Assembly: GCA_047722305.1 (NCBI GenBank)
Contig: JBDNYM010000023.1
Coordinates: 1 to 31,131 of the forward strand
Origin: JAKVJE01 sp047722305
Lineage (GTDB): Bacteria; Actinomycetota; Actinomycetes; Actinomycetales; Microbacteriaceae
Direction: 5' to 3'
Length of the DNA stretch: 31,131 nt
Positions 1 through 8,147 of the stretch are shown in pieces; position 1 is the stretch's first letter, and each line of letters opens with the position of its first letter. A model generated the notes under the pieces. It made no database searches, was not told the DNA's origin, and was given only the letters and a program-made list of their open reading frames with translations. The translations under genes and the position numbers were made by a program.

Positions 1-1293
1 GCCCCCGCCAACCCGCGTCCGCGCCCCGACCGTGGCGGCGAGGCCGATGACCAGCACCCCGAACGCCGAGCCGAGCTCGTACGCCGTCTCGGAGATCGCC
101 GACTGCGCTCCGACCTGGTCCTCGTCAGCACCTGACACCACGTCGGTGTTCGTCAGCGTCTCCGCCACCCCGACGCCCAGGCCCACGCAGGCGAAGGCGA
201 CCGCCAACACCGGGGTGAAGGCGCCCAGCGCGCGCGATCCGAGCAGCGCCAGCACCAGGCAGCCGGCCGCCGACGCCCACATCCCGGCCGGGATCATCCA
301 CCACGTCTCGCGCACCGCTCGCGGCAGTGCGCCGGCGCCCAGGCCGGCGGCGACCGACACCACCACGGCGGGCACCGCCGTCACCACCAGGGCGAAGGCG
401 GACATCCCGCTCCACTGGAAGACCTCCGACACCACGATGACCAGCCCGGCCAGGGCGAAGATGTCGGCGAAGTTGGCCCCGACCGCCGTTCGGAACCGCC
501 GCCGGCCCAGCACCCGCAGATCGACCGCTGGACGGCCCGCATCGAGTTGCCGGCGCACGAACAGCGCCACCCCCGCCAGCCCGGCCGCGATCAGGACGAC
601 CGCCACCGCCCACCATGAGGTGGCCAGGCCGAGCACACCCGTACTCAGCAGCGCGATCCCCAGCGGCAGCACCGCCAGGCCCGCCCAGCTCACGCGCGCC
701 GGGGCCCGCCGGCCCCGCAGTCGCAGCACCGGTCCACCGGCGATGAACGCCGCGCACAGCGGCACGTTGATGAAGAACGCCCCCCGCCACCAGCCGATGC
801 CCACGAACCATGCGCCCAGCAGGGGGCCGGCCGCGGCGCCGACGGCGAACATGGCAGACCACCCCGCCACGGCGCGCGACCGGGCCGCCTCCGAGCTGAA
901 GCGCTCCCGCAGCATCGCCAGGGTGCTGGGCCCGAGCGCGGCCGCGAACAGGCCCATCGCCGCCCGGCCCGCGATCATCTGCCACGGCGCCGTCGCCAGC
1001 CCCGCGAACAGGCTGGCGAGCCCGAACCCGGCGACGCCGACCGTCACCACCAGGCGCCGGCCCCAGCGGTCGGCGATCGCCCCCGCCGTCACCAGGAATC
1101 CCGCCAACACCACGGAATAGCTGTCGGCGATCGCGAGGGTCTGCGTCCCGGACGCGTGCAGCGCGTGTGCGACGACCGGCACGCATACGTACATCAGCGT
1201 GTTGTCGATGCTCGTGATGAGCGGCGGGATCAGCAGCACCACCGCCACCAGCCAGGATGCGCGCCGCGAACGAGGAGACGGGGAGACAGCCAC
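1..1293 (-). CDS. MFS drug/proton antiporter, DHA2 (EmrB/QacA-like), 3' truncated
   Basis: Seen: an open frame on the minus strand starts at the GTG at 1291-1293 and runs off the window edge after 431 codons. The protein begins MAVSPSPRSRRASW, followed by a hydrophobic helix, then a conserved MFS loop (AGAIADRWGRR) and a helix-4 segment with GRAAMGLFAAALGPSTLAML. Many further hydrophobic helices follow. Known: this pattern fits the 14-helix DHA2 family, which exports drugs or dyes in exchange for protons across the cytoplasmic membrane. The GTG was chosen because a -10 box lies 6 nt upstream (leaderless start) and no Shine-Dalgarno is present. It is divergent from lysX with 133 bp between them. 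The substrate cannot be told, and the C-terminal end is missing. Confidence 0.85.
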   Translation of the reverse strand, partial: MAVSPSPRSRRASWLVAVVLLIPPLITSIDNTLMYVCVPVVAHALHASGTQTLAIADSYSVVLAGFLVTAGAIADRWGRRLVVTVGVAGFGLASLFAGLATAPWQMIAGRAAMGLFAAALGPSTLAMLRERFSSEAARSRAVAGWSAMFAVGAAAGPLLGAWFVGIGWWRGAFFINVPLCAAFIAGGPVLRLRGRRAPARVSWAGLAVLPLGIALLSTGVLGLATSWWAVAVVLIAAGLAGVALFVRRQLDAGRPAVDLRVLGRRRFRTAVGANFADIFALAGLVIVVSEVFQWSGMSAFALVVTAVPAVVVSVAAGLGAGALPRAVRETWWMIPAGMWASAAGCLVLALLGSRALGAFTPVLAVAFACVGLGVGVAETLTNTDVVSGADEDQVGAQSAISETAYELGSAFGVLVIGLAATVGARTRVGGG

Positions 1294-1314
1294 CCCGCGA
1301 TTGTACGTACGGAA
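1294..1314 (-). promoter_or_regulatory. Leaderless promoter and candidate operator of the MFS exporter
   Basis: Read on the minus strand, a near-consensus -10 box TACAAT (1300-1305) lies 6 nt before the GTG start, so transcription should begin at or next to the start codon. The -10 overlaps a perfect 8-bp palindrome GTACGTAC (1303-1310) within TTGTACGTACGGAA (1301-1314). A palindrome over the -10 of an efflux gene is typical of a TetR-type repressor site. That role is inference, because no regulator gene is in the window here. No good -35 was found. Confidence 0.5.
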
Positions 1315-1363
1315 GGGTGCGGTCCCGGCCGCCTGTCCTCCCACGACGCTCAGACAGCGCGGG

Positions 1364-1420
1364 TACCGTGAACGATGATCCGCCACCTCCCGCCCGGATC
1401 CCCGATCCGACCGCGAAGGA
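1364..1420 (+). promoter_or_regulatory. Putative lysX promoter and ribosome binding site
   Basis: A possible -10 hexamer TACCGT is at 1364-1369, which would place the transcript start near 1376 and give a leader of about 50 nt. The ribosome binding site GAAGGA (1415-1420) lies 6 nt before the GTG start at 1427 and decides that start. The -35 region is unconvincing, so the promoter is weakly supported while the binding site is clear. Confidence 0.4.
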
Positions 1421-1426
1421 CCCGCC

Positions 1427-4400
1427 GTGACGCTTGCGACCGTGCCCGAGACCACGCCGGCCCAGTCCCGGCGCACCCGGTGGCAGATCGCCGCCGCGGT
1501 CGCCATCGGCGTCGGCATCCAGCTGGTCGGGGCAGCGATCATCATCGGGTCGCTGCCGGTGCTGCTCGGCGACCGGTTCTGGCAGGTGGTGCGCGCCATC
1601 CAGCCCCTGCCGCTGATCAGCACCCCCACCCTGCTCAACGGGCTCATCCTGGTCATCCTGGGGCAGGGCATCCGGGAGCGCCGCCGGGCCGCCTACCTGC
1701 TGGTGCTGGCACTCCAGGCCCCTACGCTCGCCGTCGACGTCTGGATCGCGTTCTTCGCCGCGCGCCCGGCGGCGGCTCCGCCCGGCCCCGGCCACTGGGG
1801 CGAGCGCATCTTCCTGGAGATGCTCACCGCTCTTCTGCTCATCCTGGCCCTGGTGCTGCTGCGCGGGGTCTTCACGATGCGGCTGCCGCGCACCGCCCTG
1901 GCCAGCGGCGTGAGCGTGCTCACGGGGGGCCTCGTCGTCTCGGCGGCGCTCGGGATCACCCTGATCTGGCTCTTCCCGGGCGCAGTGGGCGTGGGTCGCG
2001 ACCGCGTGGTCTGGGCCCTGCACGCCGCGGTCGGGACGGTGCCGTCCGGGATTCTGCTGCGCGAGCCCTGGTCGCGCCCGCCGGTGTGGACGCTGCACGC
2101 CGTGAACCTGGTCAGTTCGCTGGCGCTGCTGGTCGCCTTGGCCGTGTTCATCGGCGCCTCCCGCAGGCAGCAGGCCATGACTCCGGACGACGAACTCGGC
2201 ATCCGCCGGCTGCTGCTGACGTCCCGGACCGCCGACTCCCTCGGCTACTTCGGCACGCGGCGAGAGAAGACGGTCGCCTTCGCCCCGGACCACCAGGCGG
2301 CCGTCAGCTATGCGGTGTTCCAGGGCGTCGCCCTCGCGGCCGGCGATCCGCTGGGCGCGCAGACCGACTGGCCGGCCGCTATCGCCGTCTGGCGGCGGGA
2401 CTGCGAGCGCAACGGCTGGTCCACCGCGGTGCTGGGAGTCACCGAGGACGGCGCCCAGGCGTACCGCGCCGCCGGATTCCGGGTGTCGCGGCTGGGCGAC
2501 GAGGCGGTGCTGCCGACCGACACCTTCGACCTCGATGACCAGCGGGTGGGGAGCGTGCGGCGCAGCCTGCGACGGCTGCGGCGCGCCGGGTACCGCTTCG
2601 ATGTGCGACGGCAGGCCGACGTGGCTGCGGCTCGGCTCGCCGGGCTGGCCGCGTGCGCGGACAACTGGCGTCACGGTTCCCGCGAACGCGGGTTTTCCAT
2701 GGCGCTGTCCCGGCTGGGGGATCCGTCCGACCCTGATCTGGTGGTGGCCTGCTGCTCTGACGCCGACGGCCGCCTCGTCGCCTTGCTGACGTTCGTGCCC
2801 TGGGGACGCGACGGCTTGAGCCTCGACCTCATGCGCCGTTCCCCCGACGCCGACAACGGGGCCGTGGATGCGACCATCGCCACGGTCGCCGCCTGGGCGA
2901 AGCAGGCGGGCATCGGCCGCATCTCCCTGAATTTCGCCATGTTCCGCGATCGTCTGGAACGCGGCGAGCATGTGGCGGCCACCCCCGCGGAGCGCTTCGA
3001 CCGGCAGGTGATCCTGCTGCTGTCGCGATGGTGGCAGATCGCCAGCCTGCTGGAGGCGAACGAGAAGTTCGCCCCCGACTGGATGCGCCGCTACCAGTGC
3101 GTGCAGCCGGGCCTGTCGCTGATCCGGGTCGCCATCGCGGCCGGCATCGCCGAGGGGTTTCTGCCCGACATGTGGCGGCGCGCCCGCCGCCGGCGCCTGC
3201 AGGAGCGCCCCGCCGCTTTCGCCCGCCGGGTGGCCGCCCAGGAACGGCGTATCGATGCGGCGCAGCGAGCAGCCGCAATCGACTCCGCCCGGGTCGATCA
3301 GGGAGCGCGCTGGCGGCATCTGGACGCCCTGCCCGCCCGGTTGGCGCCCACCCACCGGCTGCCCGTGGGCTGGCCCGCACCGGTCTCCGGCGCCGATGCG
3401 GCCGAGCGCTTGGCCTCCTCGGACCAGCGGAACCTCATCGTCTGGGGACGCCTGGTATCGATCCGACGCCACGGAGGCGTCGTCTTCGCGACCCTGCGCT
3501 CGGAGGGCGAGAACCTGCAGCTGATGTTCGAGCGCGCGGTCGCAGCCGACTACGCCAGCGTGCGGCTGCTCGACCCCGGCGACACCGTACTGGTCGAAGG
3601 ACGGCCCGGGACGAGCCACCGGGGCACGCCCGCCGTCCAGGTCGGGCGCTGGACGGTCCTGGCCAAGTGCCTGACCGCCTTCCCCCGCGGCGGGCGCCCC
3701 GGGCCCGGGGACGACCGGTGGGTGCGGCTGTCGCTGCTGCCCCGAGACCGCCAAGCCCTGCTCGCCCGCAGCGCCGTCCTCCGCGCGCTGCGCGAGCGCC
3801 TGCACGCGGAGCGCTTCGCCGAGGTGGAGACCCCGATGCTGCTGCAAGTGCAGGGCGGGGCCACCGCCCGTCCTTTCCGCACCCAGCTCAATGCCACCCA
3901 CCAGCCGCTCACCCTCCGCATCGCCCCGGAACTCGCCCTGAAGCGCCTCGTAGCCGGCGGTCTGAACCGGATCTTCGAGCTCGGCCGAGACTTCCGCAAC
4001 GAGGGCCTGGACCGGGTGCACTCGCCTGAGTTCACCGTGCTGGAGGCCTACGCGGCCGGCGAGGACGTCGCCGGGATGCGCGCCCTGGCCGAGCGGCTCG
4101 TCACGGCCGCCGCGGTGGCCGTGCACGGCGAAGCCGCGATCATCGATCGGGCCGGCGCCCGCATCCCCATCCCGACGCCGTGGCCGGTGCGCACCGTGCT
4201 CGACGCGCTCTCGGATGCCACCGGCATCCACCTCACCGCGCGCACATCCCCGGCCGAACTGGCCCGGCTCTGCGCCCAGTCGGGTCTGCCCGCGGCTCCT
4301 GCAGACGACGCGGACACGCTGATCGACCGCCTCTACAGCCACCTGGTCGAAGCGCAGACCGTCTCCCCCACCTTCTACGTCGGCTTCCCGGCCAGCGGCA

Positions 4401-4729
4401 CCCCGCTCGCCGCCACCGACCCGCGGCACCCCGAGCTGGCGGCCCGCTGGGACCTGGTCGCCGGCGGCATGGAGATCGGCACCGGCTACACCGAGCTGAC
4501 CGACCCGGTCGAGCAGCGCCGCCGGCTGGCCGTCCAGGCCTGGCAGGCCCAGCACGGCGACCCGGAGGCCATGGAATACGACGGCGACTTCGTGCGCGCG
4601 CTCGAATACGGTCTGCCGCCGCTGGGCGGACTCGGGCTCGGCGTCGACCGCATCGTCATGCTGCTCACCGGCCGCGACATCCGCGGCACCCTCGCCGAGG
4701 CGCTGGCCGACACCGCTCGGGTGCGCTGA
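1427..4729 (+). CDS. lysX: LysX: lysylphosphatidylglycerol synthase / lysyl-tRNA synthetase fusion
   Basis: A two-part enzyme of 1100 residues. The C-terminal part charges tRNA-Lys. The N-terminal part moves lysine from lysyl-tRNA to phosphatidylglycerol, which lowers membrane negative charge and protects against cationic peptides. Seen: hydrophobic helices fill residues ~20-245. A DUF2156/MprF-type acyltransferase-fold domain spans ~255-570, with the LGDEAVL motif. An OB-fold anticodon-binding domain lies at ~668-760. A class II synthetase core follows, with motif 2 (FRNEGLDRVHSPEFT, from ~856) and motif 3 (GLGLGVDRIVMLLTG, near 1065). Length is close to mycobacterial LysX (about 1170). It starts at GTG after GAAGGA. 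It is a single gene, followed 58 bp later by a separately promoted small membrane gene. A housekeeping lysS is expected elsewhere in the genome, so this is probably the lipid-modifying copy. Confidence 0.93.
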   Translation: MTLATVPETTPAQSRRTRWQIAAAVAIGVGIQLVGAAIIIGSLPVLLGDRFWQVVRAIQPLPLISTPTLLNGLILVILGQGIRERRRAAYLLVLALQAPTLAVDVWIAFFAARPAAAPPGPGHWGERIFLEMLTALLLILALVLLRGVFTMRLPRTALASGVSVLTGGLVVSAALGITLIWLFPGAVGVGRDRVVWALHAAVGTVPSGILLREPWSRPPVWTLHAVNLVSSLALLVALAVFIGASRRQQAMTPDDELGIRRLLLTSRTADSLGYFGTRREKTVAFAPDHQAAVSYAVFQGVALAAGDPLGAQTDWPAAIAVWRRDCERNGWSTAVLGVTEDGAQAYRAAGFRVSRLGDEAVLPTDTFDLDDQRVGSVRRSLRRLRRAGYRFDVRRQADVAAARLAGLAACADNWRHGSRERGFSMALSRLGDPSDPDLVVACCSDADGRLVALLTFVPWGRDGLSLDLMRRSPDADNGAVDATIATVAAWAKQAGIGRISLNFAMFRDRLERGEHVAATPAERFDRQVILLLSRWWQIASLLEANEKFAPDWMRRYQCVQPGLSLIRVAIAAGIAEGFLPDMWRRARRRRLQERPAAFARRVAAQERRIDAAQRAAAIDSARVDQGARWRHLDALPARLAPTHRLPVGWPAPVSGADAAERLASSDQRNLIVWGRLVSIRRHGGVVFATLRSEGENLQLMFERAVAADYASVRLLDPGDTVLVEGRPGTSHRGTPAVQVGRWTVLAKCLTAFPRGGRPGPGDDRWVRLSLLPRDRQALLARSAVLRALRERLHAERFAEVETPMLLQVQGGATARPFRTQLNATHQPLTLRIAPELALKRLVAGGLNRIFELGRDFRNEGLDRVHSPEFTVLEAYAAGEDVAGMRALAERLVTAAAVAVHGEAAIIDRAGARIPIPTPWPVRTVLDALSDATGIHLTARTSPAELARLCAQSGLPAAPADDADTLIDRLYSHLVEAQTVSPTFYVGFPASGTPLAATDPRHPELAARWDLVAGGMEIGTGYTELTDPVEQRRRLAVQAWQAQHGDPEAMEYDGDFVRALEYGLPPLGGLGLGVDRIVMLLTGRDIRGTLAEALADTARVR

Positions 4730-4775
4730 AGCCCCCCGCTGCACGCCGAGGAGGGCGCCGCCGCCGCCGACCCCG

Positions 4776-4787
4776 TAGACTCGGCGC
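4776..4787 (+). promoter_or_regulatory. Leaderless promoter (-10 TAGACT) of the small membrane protein gene
   Basis: TAGACT at 4776-4781 is followed by six bases and then the ATG at 4788. This places the transcript start on or beside the A of the ATG. There is no Shine-Dalgarno. The same hexamer recurs at 7003-7008, at 8059-8064 and, on the minus strand, at 22005-22010, each time upstream of a gene. Confidence 0.6.
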
Positions 4788-5162
4788 ATGCCTACCACCC
4801 TGACCGTCGGAGACCGGCGCGTCTTCATCCGCAAGCTGGTCGTGCTCTTCGTCGCCACGATCCTGCTGGCCCCGCTGATCGTGTACAAGCTGATGCTGCC
4901 CGCCTACCTCTACGTGGGCGGCCTCGTCGGGCTGCACCTGGTCGTCTTCGCGGTCTACCTGTACCGCACGCCCTGGCGGGAGCTGTGGCGGGACAAGGCC
5001 GGGTTCGTCCTCCGGCTGGTCGCGGTGGTGTTCTTCATCTACCTGCTGACGCTGCTGCGCTTCGAGGGGGATGCGGCGGCCGTCCTGATCCAGATCGCCG
5101 TCGCGTTCGTCCTGCACGCCGGTATCATCTGCGGCCTGCATCTGCGCCGAGCGACCGCCTGA
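4788..5162 (+). CDS. Small four-helix membrane protein of unknown function
   Basis: The product has 124 residues. Seen: four hydrophobic segments at about residues 17-37, 40-62, 77-95 and 101-118, joined by short basic loops (YRTPWRELWRDK, LHLRRATA). There is no signal-peptide cleavage pattern and no catalytic motif. The family is not recognised. The gene sits between lysX and an acetolactate synthase gene but has its own leaderless promoter. Codon use matches its neighbours, with G or C in nearly every third position, which supports a real gene. A link to membrane lipid modification by LysX is possible from position alone and is speculative. Confidence 0.75.
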   Translation: MPTTLTVGDRRVFIRKLVVLFVATILLAPLIVYKLMLPAYLYVGGLVGLHLVVFAVYLYRTPWRELWRDKAGFVLRLVAVVFFIYLLTLLRFEGDAAAVLIQIAVAFVLHAGIICGLHLRRATA

Positions 5163-5291
5163 GTCCAACCGCTCGAAGCGCGGTTCGCGCGGCCCGCATG
5201 CATACATGCCGCCGAATTTCGGCCCATCGCCCAGGCGACCGGCTACGGTTGGCAGTCGGACCGCAGCACACCATCCCAGGAGGACACCCGC
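5163..5291 (+). promoter_or_regulatory. Upstream region of the acetolactate synthase gene
   Basis: A strong ribosome binding site AGGAGGA (5278-5284) lies 7 nt before the ATG. An imperfect inverted repeat GCATG-CATA-CATGC (5196-5209) and the possible -10 hexamer TACGGT (near 5242) are the only other signals seen. The repeat could be an operator or a weak hairpin. Only the binding site is certain. Confidence 0.4.
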
Positions 5292-6965
5292 ATGGCCGAC
5301 AAGGACGTCGACAGACGCGCAGCAGACCTGTTCGTCGATTGCCTCGAGCGCGAGGGGGTGCATCAGGTCTTCGGCGTTCCCGGCGAAGAGAACATCCTGC
5401 TGGTCGACGCCATCGACCGTCACCGCGACATGGAGTTCATCGTCACCCGCCACGAGCAGGGGGCGGCGTTCATGGCCAACACGTACGGGCGGCTGACCGG
5501 CGAGCCCGGCGTCTGCATGGCCACCCTCGGCCCCGGCGCCCTGAACCTGGTGCTGCCCGTCGCCGACGCCAACGTCAACACCACCCCGCTGGTGGCCATC
5601 TCCGCCCAGGGCGGCACCGACCGCATCAACAAGGAGTCGCACCAGATCGTCGACCTGACCGGCGTGTTCGGCCCCATCACCGAGTGGTCCGGGACGCTGC
5701 TCTCGGCGCGCGCCATCCCCGAGATGGTGCGCCGCGCGTTCTCCCGGGCCAAGCGCAACCGCCCCGGGGCCACCTATCTGGCCGTCCCGCAGGACATCGA
5801 GGCCCAGCCTGCGCCCCCCGAGCTCGAACCGCTGCCGCTGACCCCCGCCTCGCACACCGTCCCGACGCAGAGCGACGTCCGCCACGCCGCCGACCTCATC
5901 GCCGGCGCCACCCACCCGGTCATCCTGGCCGGCGCCGGAGTCGCCCGTCTGCACGCTGAGCAGCAGGTGCTCGACCTGGCCGATCTGCTCGGGGTGCCGG
6001 TGGCCACCACCTTCGAGGGCAAGGGCGTCTTCAGCGACGCCCACCCCAGCGCCCTCGGCGTGGTCGGCTTCATGCGGCACGACTACGAGAACTTCGCTTT
6101 CGACCGTTCCGACCTCATCATCGCGATCGGCTTCTCCATCCAGCAGTTCGATCCGGTCAAGATCAATCCTCGCGGCGACAAGCGCATCGTGCACATCAAC
6201 ACGTTCACCGAGGACACCGATGCCCACTACTCGACCAGCGTCAACGTGGTCGCCGACATCGACGCCAGCCTCGACCTGCTCATCGCCGAGCTGCGCGGCC
6301 GGGACCTGCACTACGACACCGAGCCGGCCAAGATCCGCGACCTGCTGCACGCCGAATACGCCGAGGGCGAGGCCGACGACTCGTTCCCCCTCAACCCGCG
6401 GCGCATCGTCGCCGACACCCGCAAGGCCATGCCCGAGGACGGGATCGTCCTAGTCGACACCGGCGCCCTGAAGATGTGGATGGCCCGCCTGTACCCCACC
6501 TACCAGCCGAACACCTGCGTCATCGACAACGGCCTGTCCACCATGGGATGGACGCTGCCGGGTGCCATCGGGGCCGCCTACGCCCAGCCCGGACGGGTCA
6601 TCCTGGCGGCGATGGGCGACGGCAGCTTCCTCATGAACGTGCAGGAGATCGAGACGGCCGTCCGCTGCGGGCAGCACCTGGTCATCCTGGTCTGGGTCGA
6701 CGACTCGTACGGGCTCATCAAGTGGAAGATGGACATGGAGATCGGCCGCCACTCGGGCGTCGACTTCCAGAACCCCGACTTCCCCGCCCTGGCGCGCAGC
6801 TTCGGGGCCCACGGCTCCGAGGTCACCAGCGCCGACGAGCTGCTCCCCCTGCTGCAGCAGGCCATCGAAGCCCCCGGCGGCGTGCACATCATCGCCTGCC
6901 CGGTGGACTACTCGGAGAACATGCGCCTCATCGCCAAGCTGGGGGACACCCAGATCGAGTTCTGA
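5292..6965 (+). CDS. alsS: Acetolactate synthase, catabolic AlsS-type (thiamine diphosphate enzyme)
   Basis: Likely condenses two pyruvates to acetolactate plus CO2 in the cytoplasm. The product has 557 residues with the three-domain layout of the TPP-enzyme family. The N-terminal pyrimidine-binding domain carries VFGVPGEEN and the catalytic Glu55 in RHEQGAAFM. A central domain follows. The C-terminal diphosphate-binding domain has G442-D-G, ending about 25 residues later in DD where many relatives have NN or ND. The RINKESHQ and VFGPITEWS segments resemble catabolic acetolactate synthases (AlsS/BudB) more than the anabolic IlvB, and no small regulatory subunit (ilvN) is adjacent. No acetolactate decarboxylase gene is adjacent either. 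Pyruvate oxidase and glyoxylate carboligase are less likely alternatives. It lies near two TPP-riboswitch-controlled thiamine salvage loci and itself needs TPP. Confidence 0.8.
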   Translation: MADKDVDRRAADLFVDCLEREGVHQVFGVPGEENILLVDAIDRHRDMEFIVTRHEQGAAFMANTYGRLTGEPGVCMATLGPGALNLVLPVADANVNTTPLVAISAQGGTDRINKESHQIVDLTGVFGPITEWSGTLLSARAIPEMVRRAFSRAKRNRPGATYLAVPQDIEAQPAPPELEPLPLTPASHTVPTQSDVRHAADLIAGATHPVILAGAGVARLHAEQQVLDLADLLGVPVATTFEGKGVFSDAHPSALGVVGFMRHDYENFAFDRSDLIIAIGFSIQQFDPVKINPRGDKRIVHINTFTEDTDAHYSTSVNVVADIDASLDLLIAELRGRDLHYDTEPAKIRDLLHAEYAEGEADDSFPLNPRRIVADTRKAMPEDGIVLVDTGALKMWMARLYPTYQPNTCVIDNGLSTMGWTLPGAIGAAYAQPGRVILAAMGDGSFLMNVQEIETAVRCGQHLVILVWVDDSYGLIKWKMDMEIGRHSGVDFQNPDFPALARSFGAHGSEVTSADELLPLLQQAIEAPGGVHIIACPVDYSENMRLIAKLGDTQIEF

Positions 6966-7002
6966 GCCAGGCCGGTGGCGAACGCCGGGCGCACCACGTC
7001 GA

Positions 7003-7040
7003 TAGACTGAGGGCGTCGGGACCGCGCATCGACGAGGAGA
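7003..7040 (+). promoter_or_regulatory. Promoter (-10 TAGACT) and ribosome binding site of the phosphotransferase gene
   Basis: TAGACT at 7003-7008 predicts a transcript start near 7015. GAGGAGA (7034-7040) lies 5 nt before the ATG at 7046 and decides that start; an upstream in-frame extension of the reading frame overlaps alsS and is rejected. No convincing -35 was found. Confidence 0.6.
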
Positions 7041-7045
7041 GCGCT

Positions 7046-8011
7046 ATGACCAGCCACAACATCGAGAACTTCGCCATTCCGAAAGACCACCGGGCCCGCA
7101 TCATCGCCGACCTGGGCGAAGACGCCGCCCTGAAGCGCTTCCAGACGCTGGAGCGCCTCACCTACGCGTACGCGCGGCGCTGGTCGCTGCGCATCCGCCA
7201 GGTCGCCGACAGCTCGAACATCTCGCTGTGCATCTACTGCACGGACCCGGGGCGTCGCGAGGCCGTCCTGAAGCTGCCGGTCGATCGCGAGTCCGGGCGC
7301 CGCGAGCACGCCGCCCTCGCCGCCTGGGGCAAGACCGGGGCGGCGCCCCGCGTGCTGCAGTTCGATCCGGTCAGCGGGGTCATCCTGATGGAGCGCCTGT
7401 TTCCCGGCCGCCAGGCGCAGGCCGCCGCGCCGGCGGAGATGGCCGAGCAGATCAACGACCTCGCCTCGCGCCTCCACAGCAGCGAGAGCGTCCCCCCGTC
7501 CGACCTCGACACCGTCGTCTTCCCGCCCCTGGCAGACCGGGTCGCGGCCCGCGTCGCGGAGGCCCATCGGCGCCTCGATGCCGGCCACACCAGCTGGTAC
7601 AGCACGTTCTTCAAACCGGCAGACGCCCGCCGGGAGGAGCAGCGACTCACCGAGCTGATCGATGACGCCACCGCCAAGGCGCAGCACCTCCTGGAGCGCC
7701 AACGCCTCACCGCCCTGCTGCACGGCGACCTGCTCCCCCGCAACGTCCTCACCGCCGAGAAAGCCACCCTGCGCTGGATGGTCATCGACCCGCTTCCCGT
7801 CATCGGCGACCCGCATGCCGATGTGGCGCACTACTTCGCCGCTCAGGCCGGCCACGACCCCGCCGAGCTGATCGCCGCCCTCGCCGCCGATCCGCGTTGG
7901 GACGAGGCGACGCTGCGCGACTGGACGTACGTCTGGGCCGTGCTGTCCTACGACCCAGAGCTGCCGGCGGCCGCCCGCCAGCGCGCCTTCGTGGAGGCCG
8001 TGCGCGGCTGA
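7046..8011 (+). CDS. Aminoglycoside phosphotransferase, streptomycin 6-kinase-like
   Basis: A kinase-fold small-molecule phosphotransferase of 321 residues. Seen: the probable ATP lysine K77 in AVLKLPV, E88 in the next helix, the catalytic loop HGDLLPRN (H226, D228, N233), and the metal-binding Asp248 in WMVIDPLPVIGDPHADVAHYF. Known: the IDP-x-P-x-x-GDP pattern is typical of the APH(6)/hydroxyurea kinase family (Pfam APH_6_hur), whose studied members phosphorylate streptomycin or hydroxyurea. Chromosomal members are often uncharacterised, so resistance is inference. It is monocistronic, with its own promoter and a downstream hairpin. A fructosamine- or thiamine-kinase-like role is possible given the thiamine genes next door, but the motifs favour APH(6). 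Confidence 0.75.
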   Translation: MTSHNIENFAIPKDHRARIIADLGEDAALKRFQTLERLTYAYARRWSLRIRQVADSSNISLCIYCTDPGRREAVLKLPVDRESGRREHAALAAWGKTGAAPRVLQFDPVSGVILMERLFPGRQAQAAAPAEMAEQINDLASRLHSSESVPPSDLDTVVFPPLADRVAARVAEAHRRLDAGHTSWYSTFFKPADARREEQRLTELIDDATAKAQHLLERQRLTALLHGDLLPRNVLTAEKATLRWMVIDPLPVIGDPHADVAHYFAAQAGHDPAELIAALAADPRWDEATLRDWTYVWAVLSYDPELPAAARQRAFVEAVRG

Positions 8012-8040
8012 CGCCCGCGGGCTGACGCTCAGCCCGGGCG
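8012..8040 (+). terminator. GC-rich hairpin after the phosphotransferase gene
   Basis: The hairpin begins directly after the stop codon. CGCCC (8012-8016) pairs with GGGCG (8036-8040), and GGGCTGA (8019-8025) pairs with TCAGCCC (8029-8035), around a CGC loop with a 2-nt bulge. It has no T-tract, so it would be an actinobacterial-type (I-shaped) terminator. It separates this gene from the promoter of the TPP riboswitch. Confidence 0.6.
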
Positions 8041-8058
8041 GCGCTCAGCACCGCCGGA

Positions 8059-8064
8059 TAGACT
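8059..8064 (+). promoter_or_regulatory. -10 box (TAGACT) for the TPP riboswitch-tenA transcript
   Basis: TAGACT lies 7 nt upstream of the expected transcript start (about 8071), which coincides with the beginning of the riboswitch consensus. This places the promoter exactly where a riboswitch-first transcript needs it. Confidence 0.6.
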
Positions 8065-8071
8065 CGGCACC

Positions 8072-8147
8072 GACACGGGGTGCCGCCGCCGGCGGCTGAG
8101 ACCACACCCGTCGGACCTGATGCAGGCAATGCTGACGAAGGGATGTC
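8072..8147 (+). promoter_or_regulatory. TPP riboswitch (THI element) controlling tenA
   Basis: Conserved blocks of the thi-box appear in order: ACGGGGTGCC near 8074-8083, GGCTGAGA (8094-8101), CACACCCGTC (8103-8112), GACCTGATG (8114-8122), and GACGAAGGGA (8134-8143). The last block is also the Shine-Dalgarno for the ATG four bases further on. Binding of thiamine diphosphate should therefore hide the ribosome binding site and switch off translation. There is no separate terminator between the aptamer and the gene. Confidence 0.95.

Noticed and set aside
125..4888. Very long minus-strand open frame opposite lysX and the MFS gene
   Set aside because: It runs antisense to lysX, is rich in Arg/Gly/Ala/Pro with no domain, and reflects high GC suppressing stop codons. 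The LysX frame has clear motifs.
6476..7045. Upstream extension of the phosphotransferase frame
   Set aside because: It overlaps alsS, is Arg/Pro/Gly-rich, and a good promoter and ribosome binding site precede the ATG at 7046.
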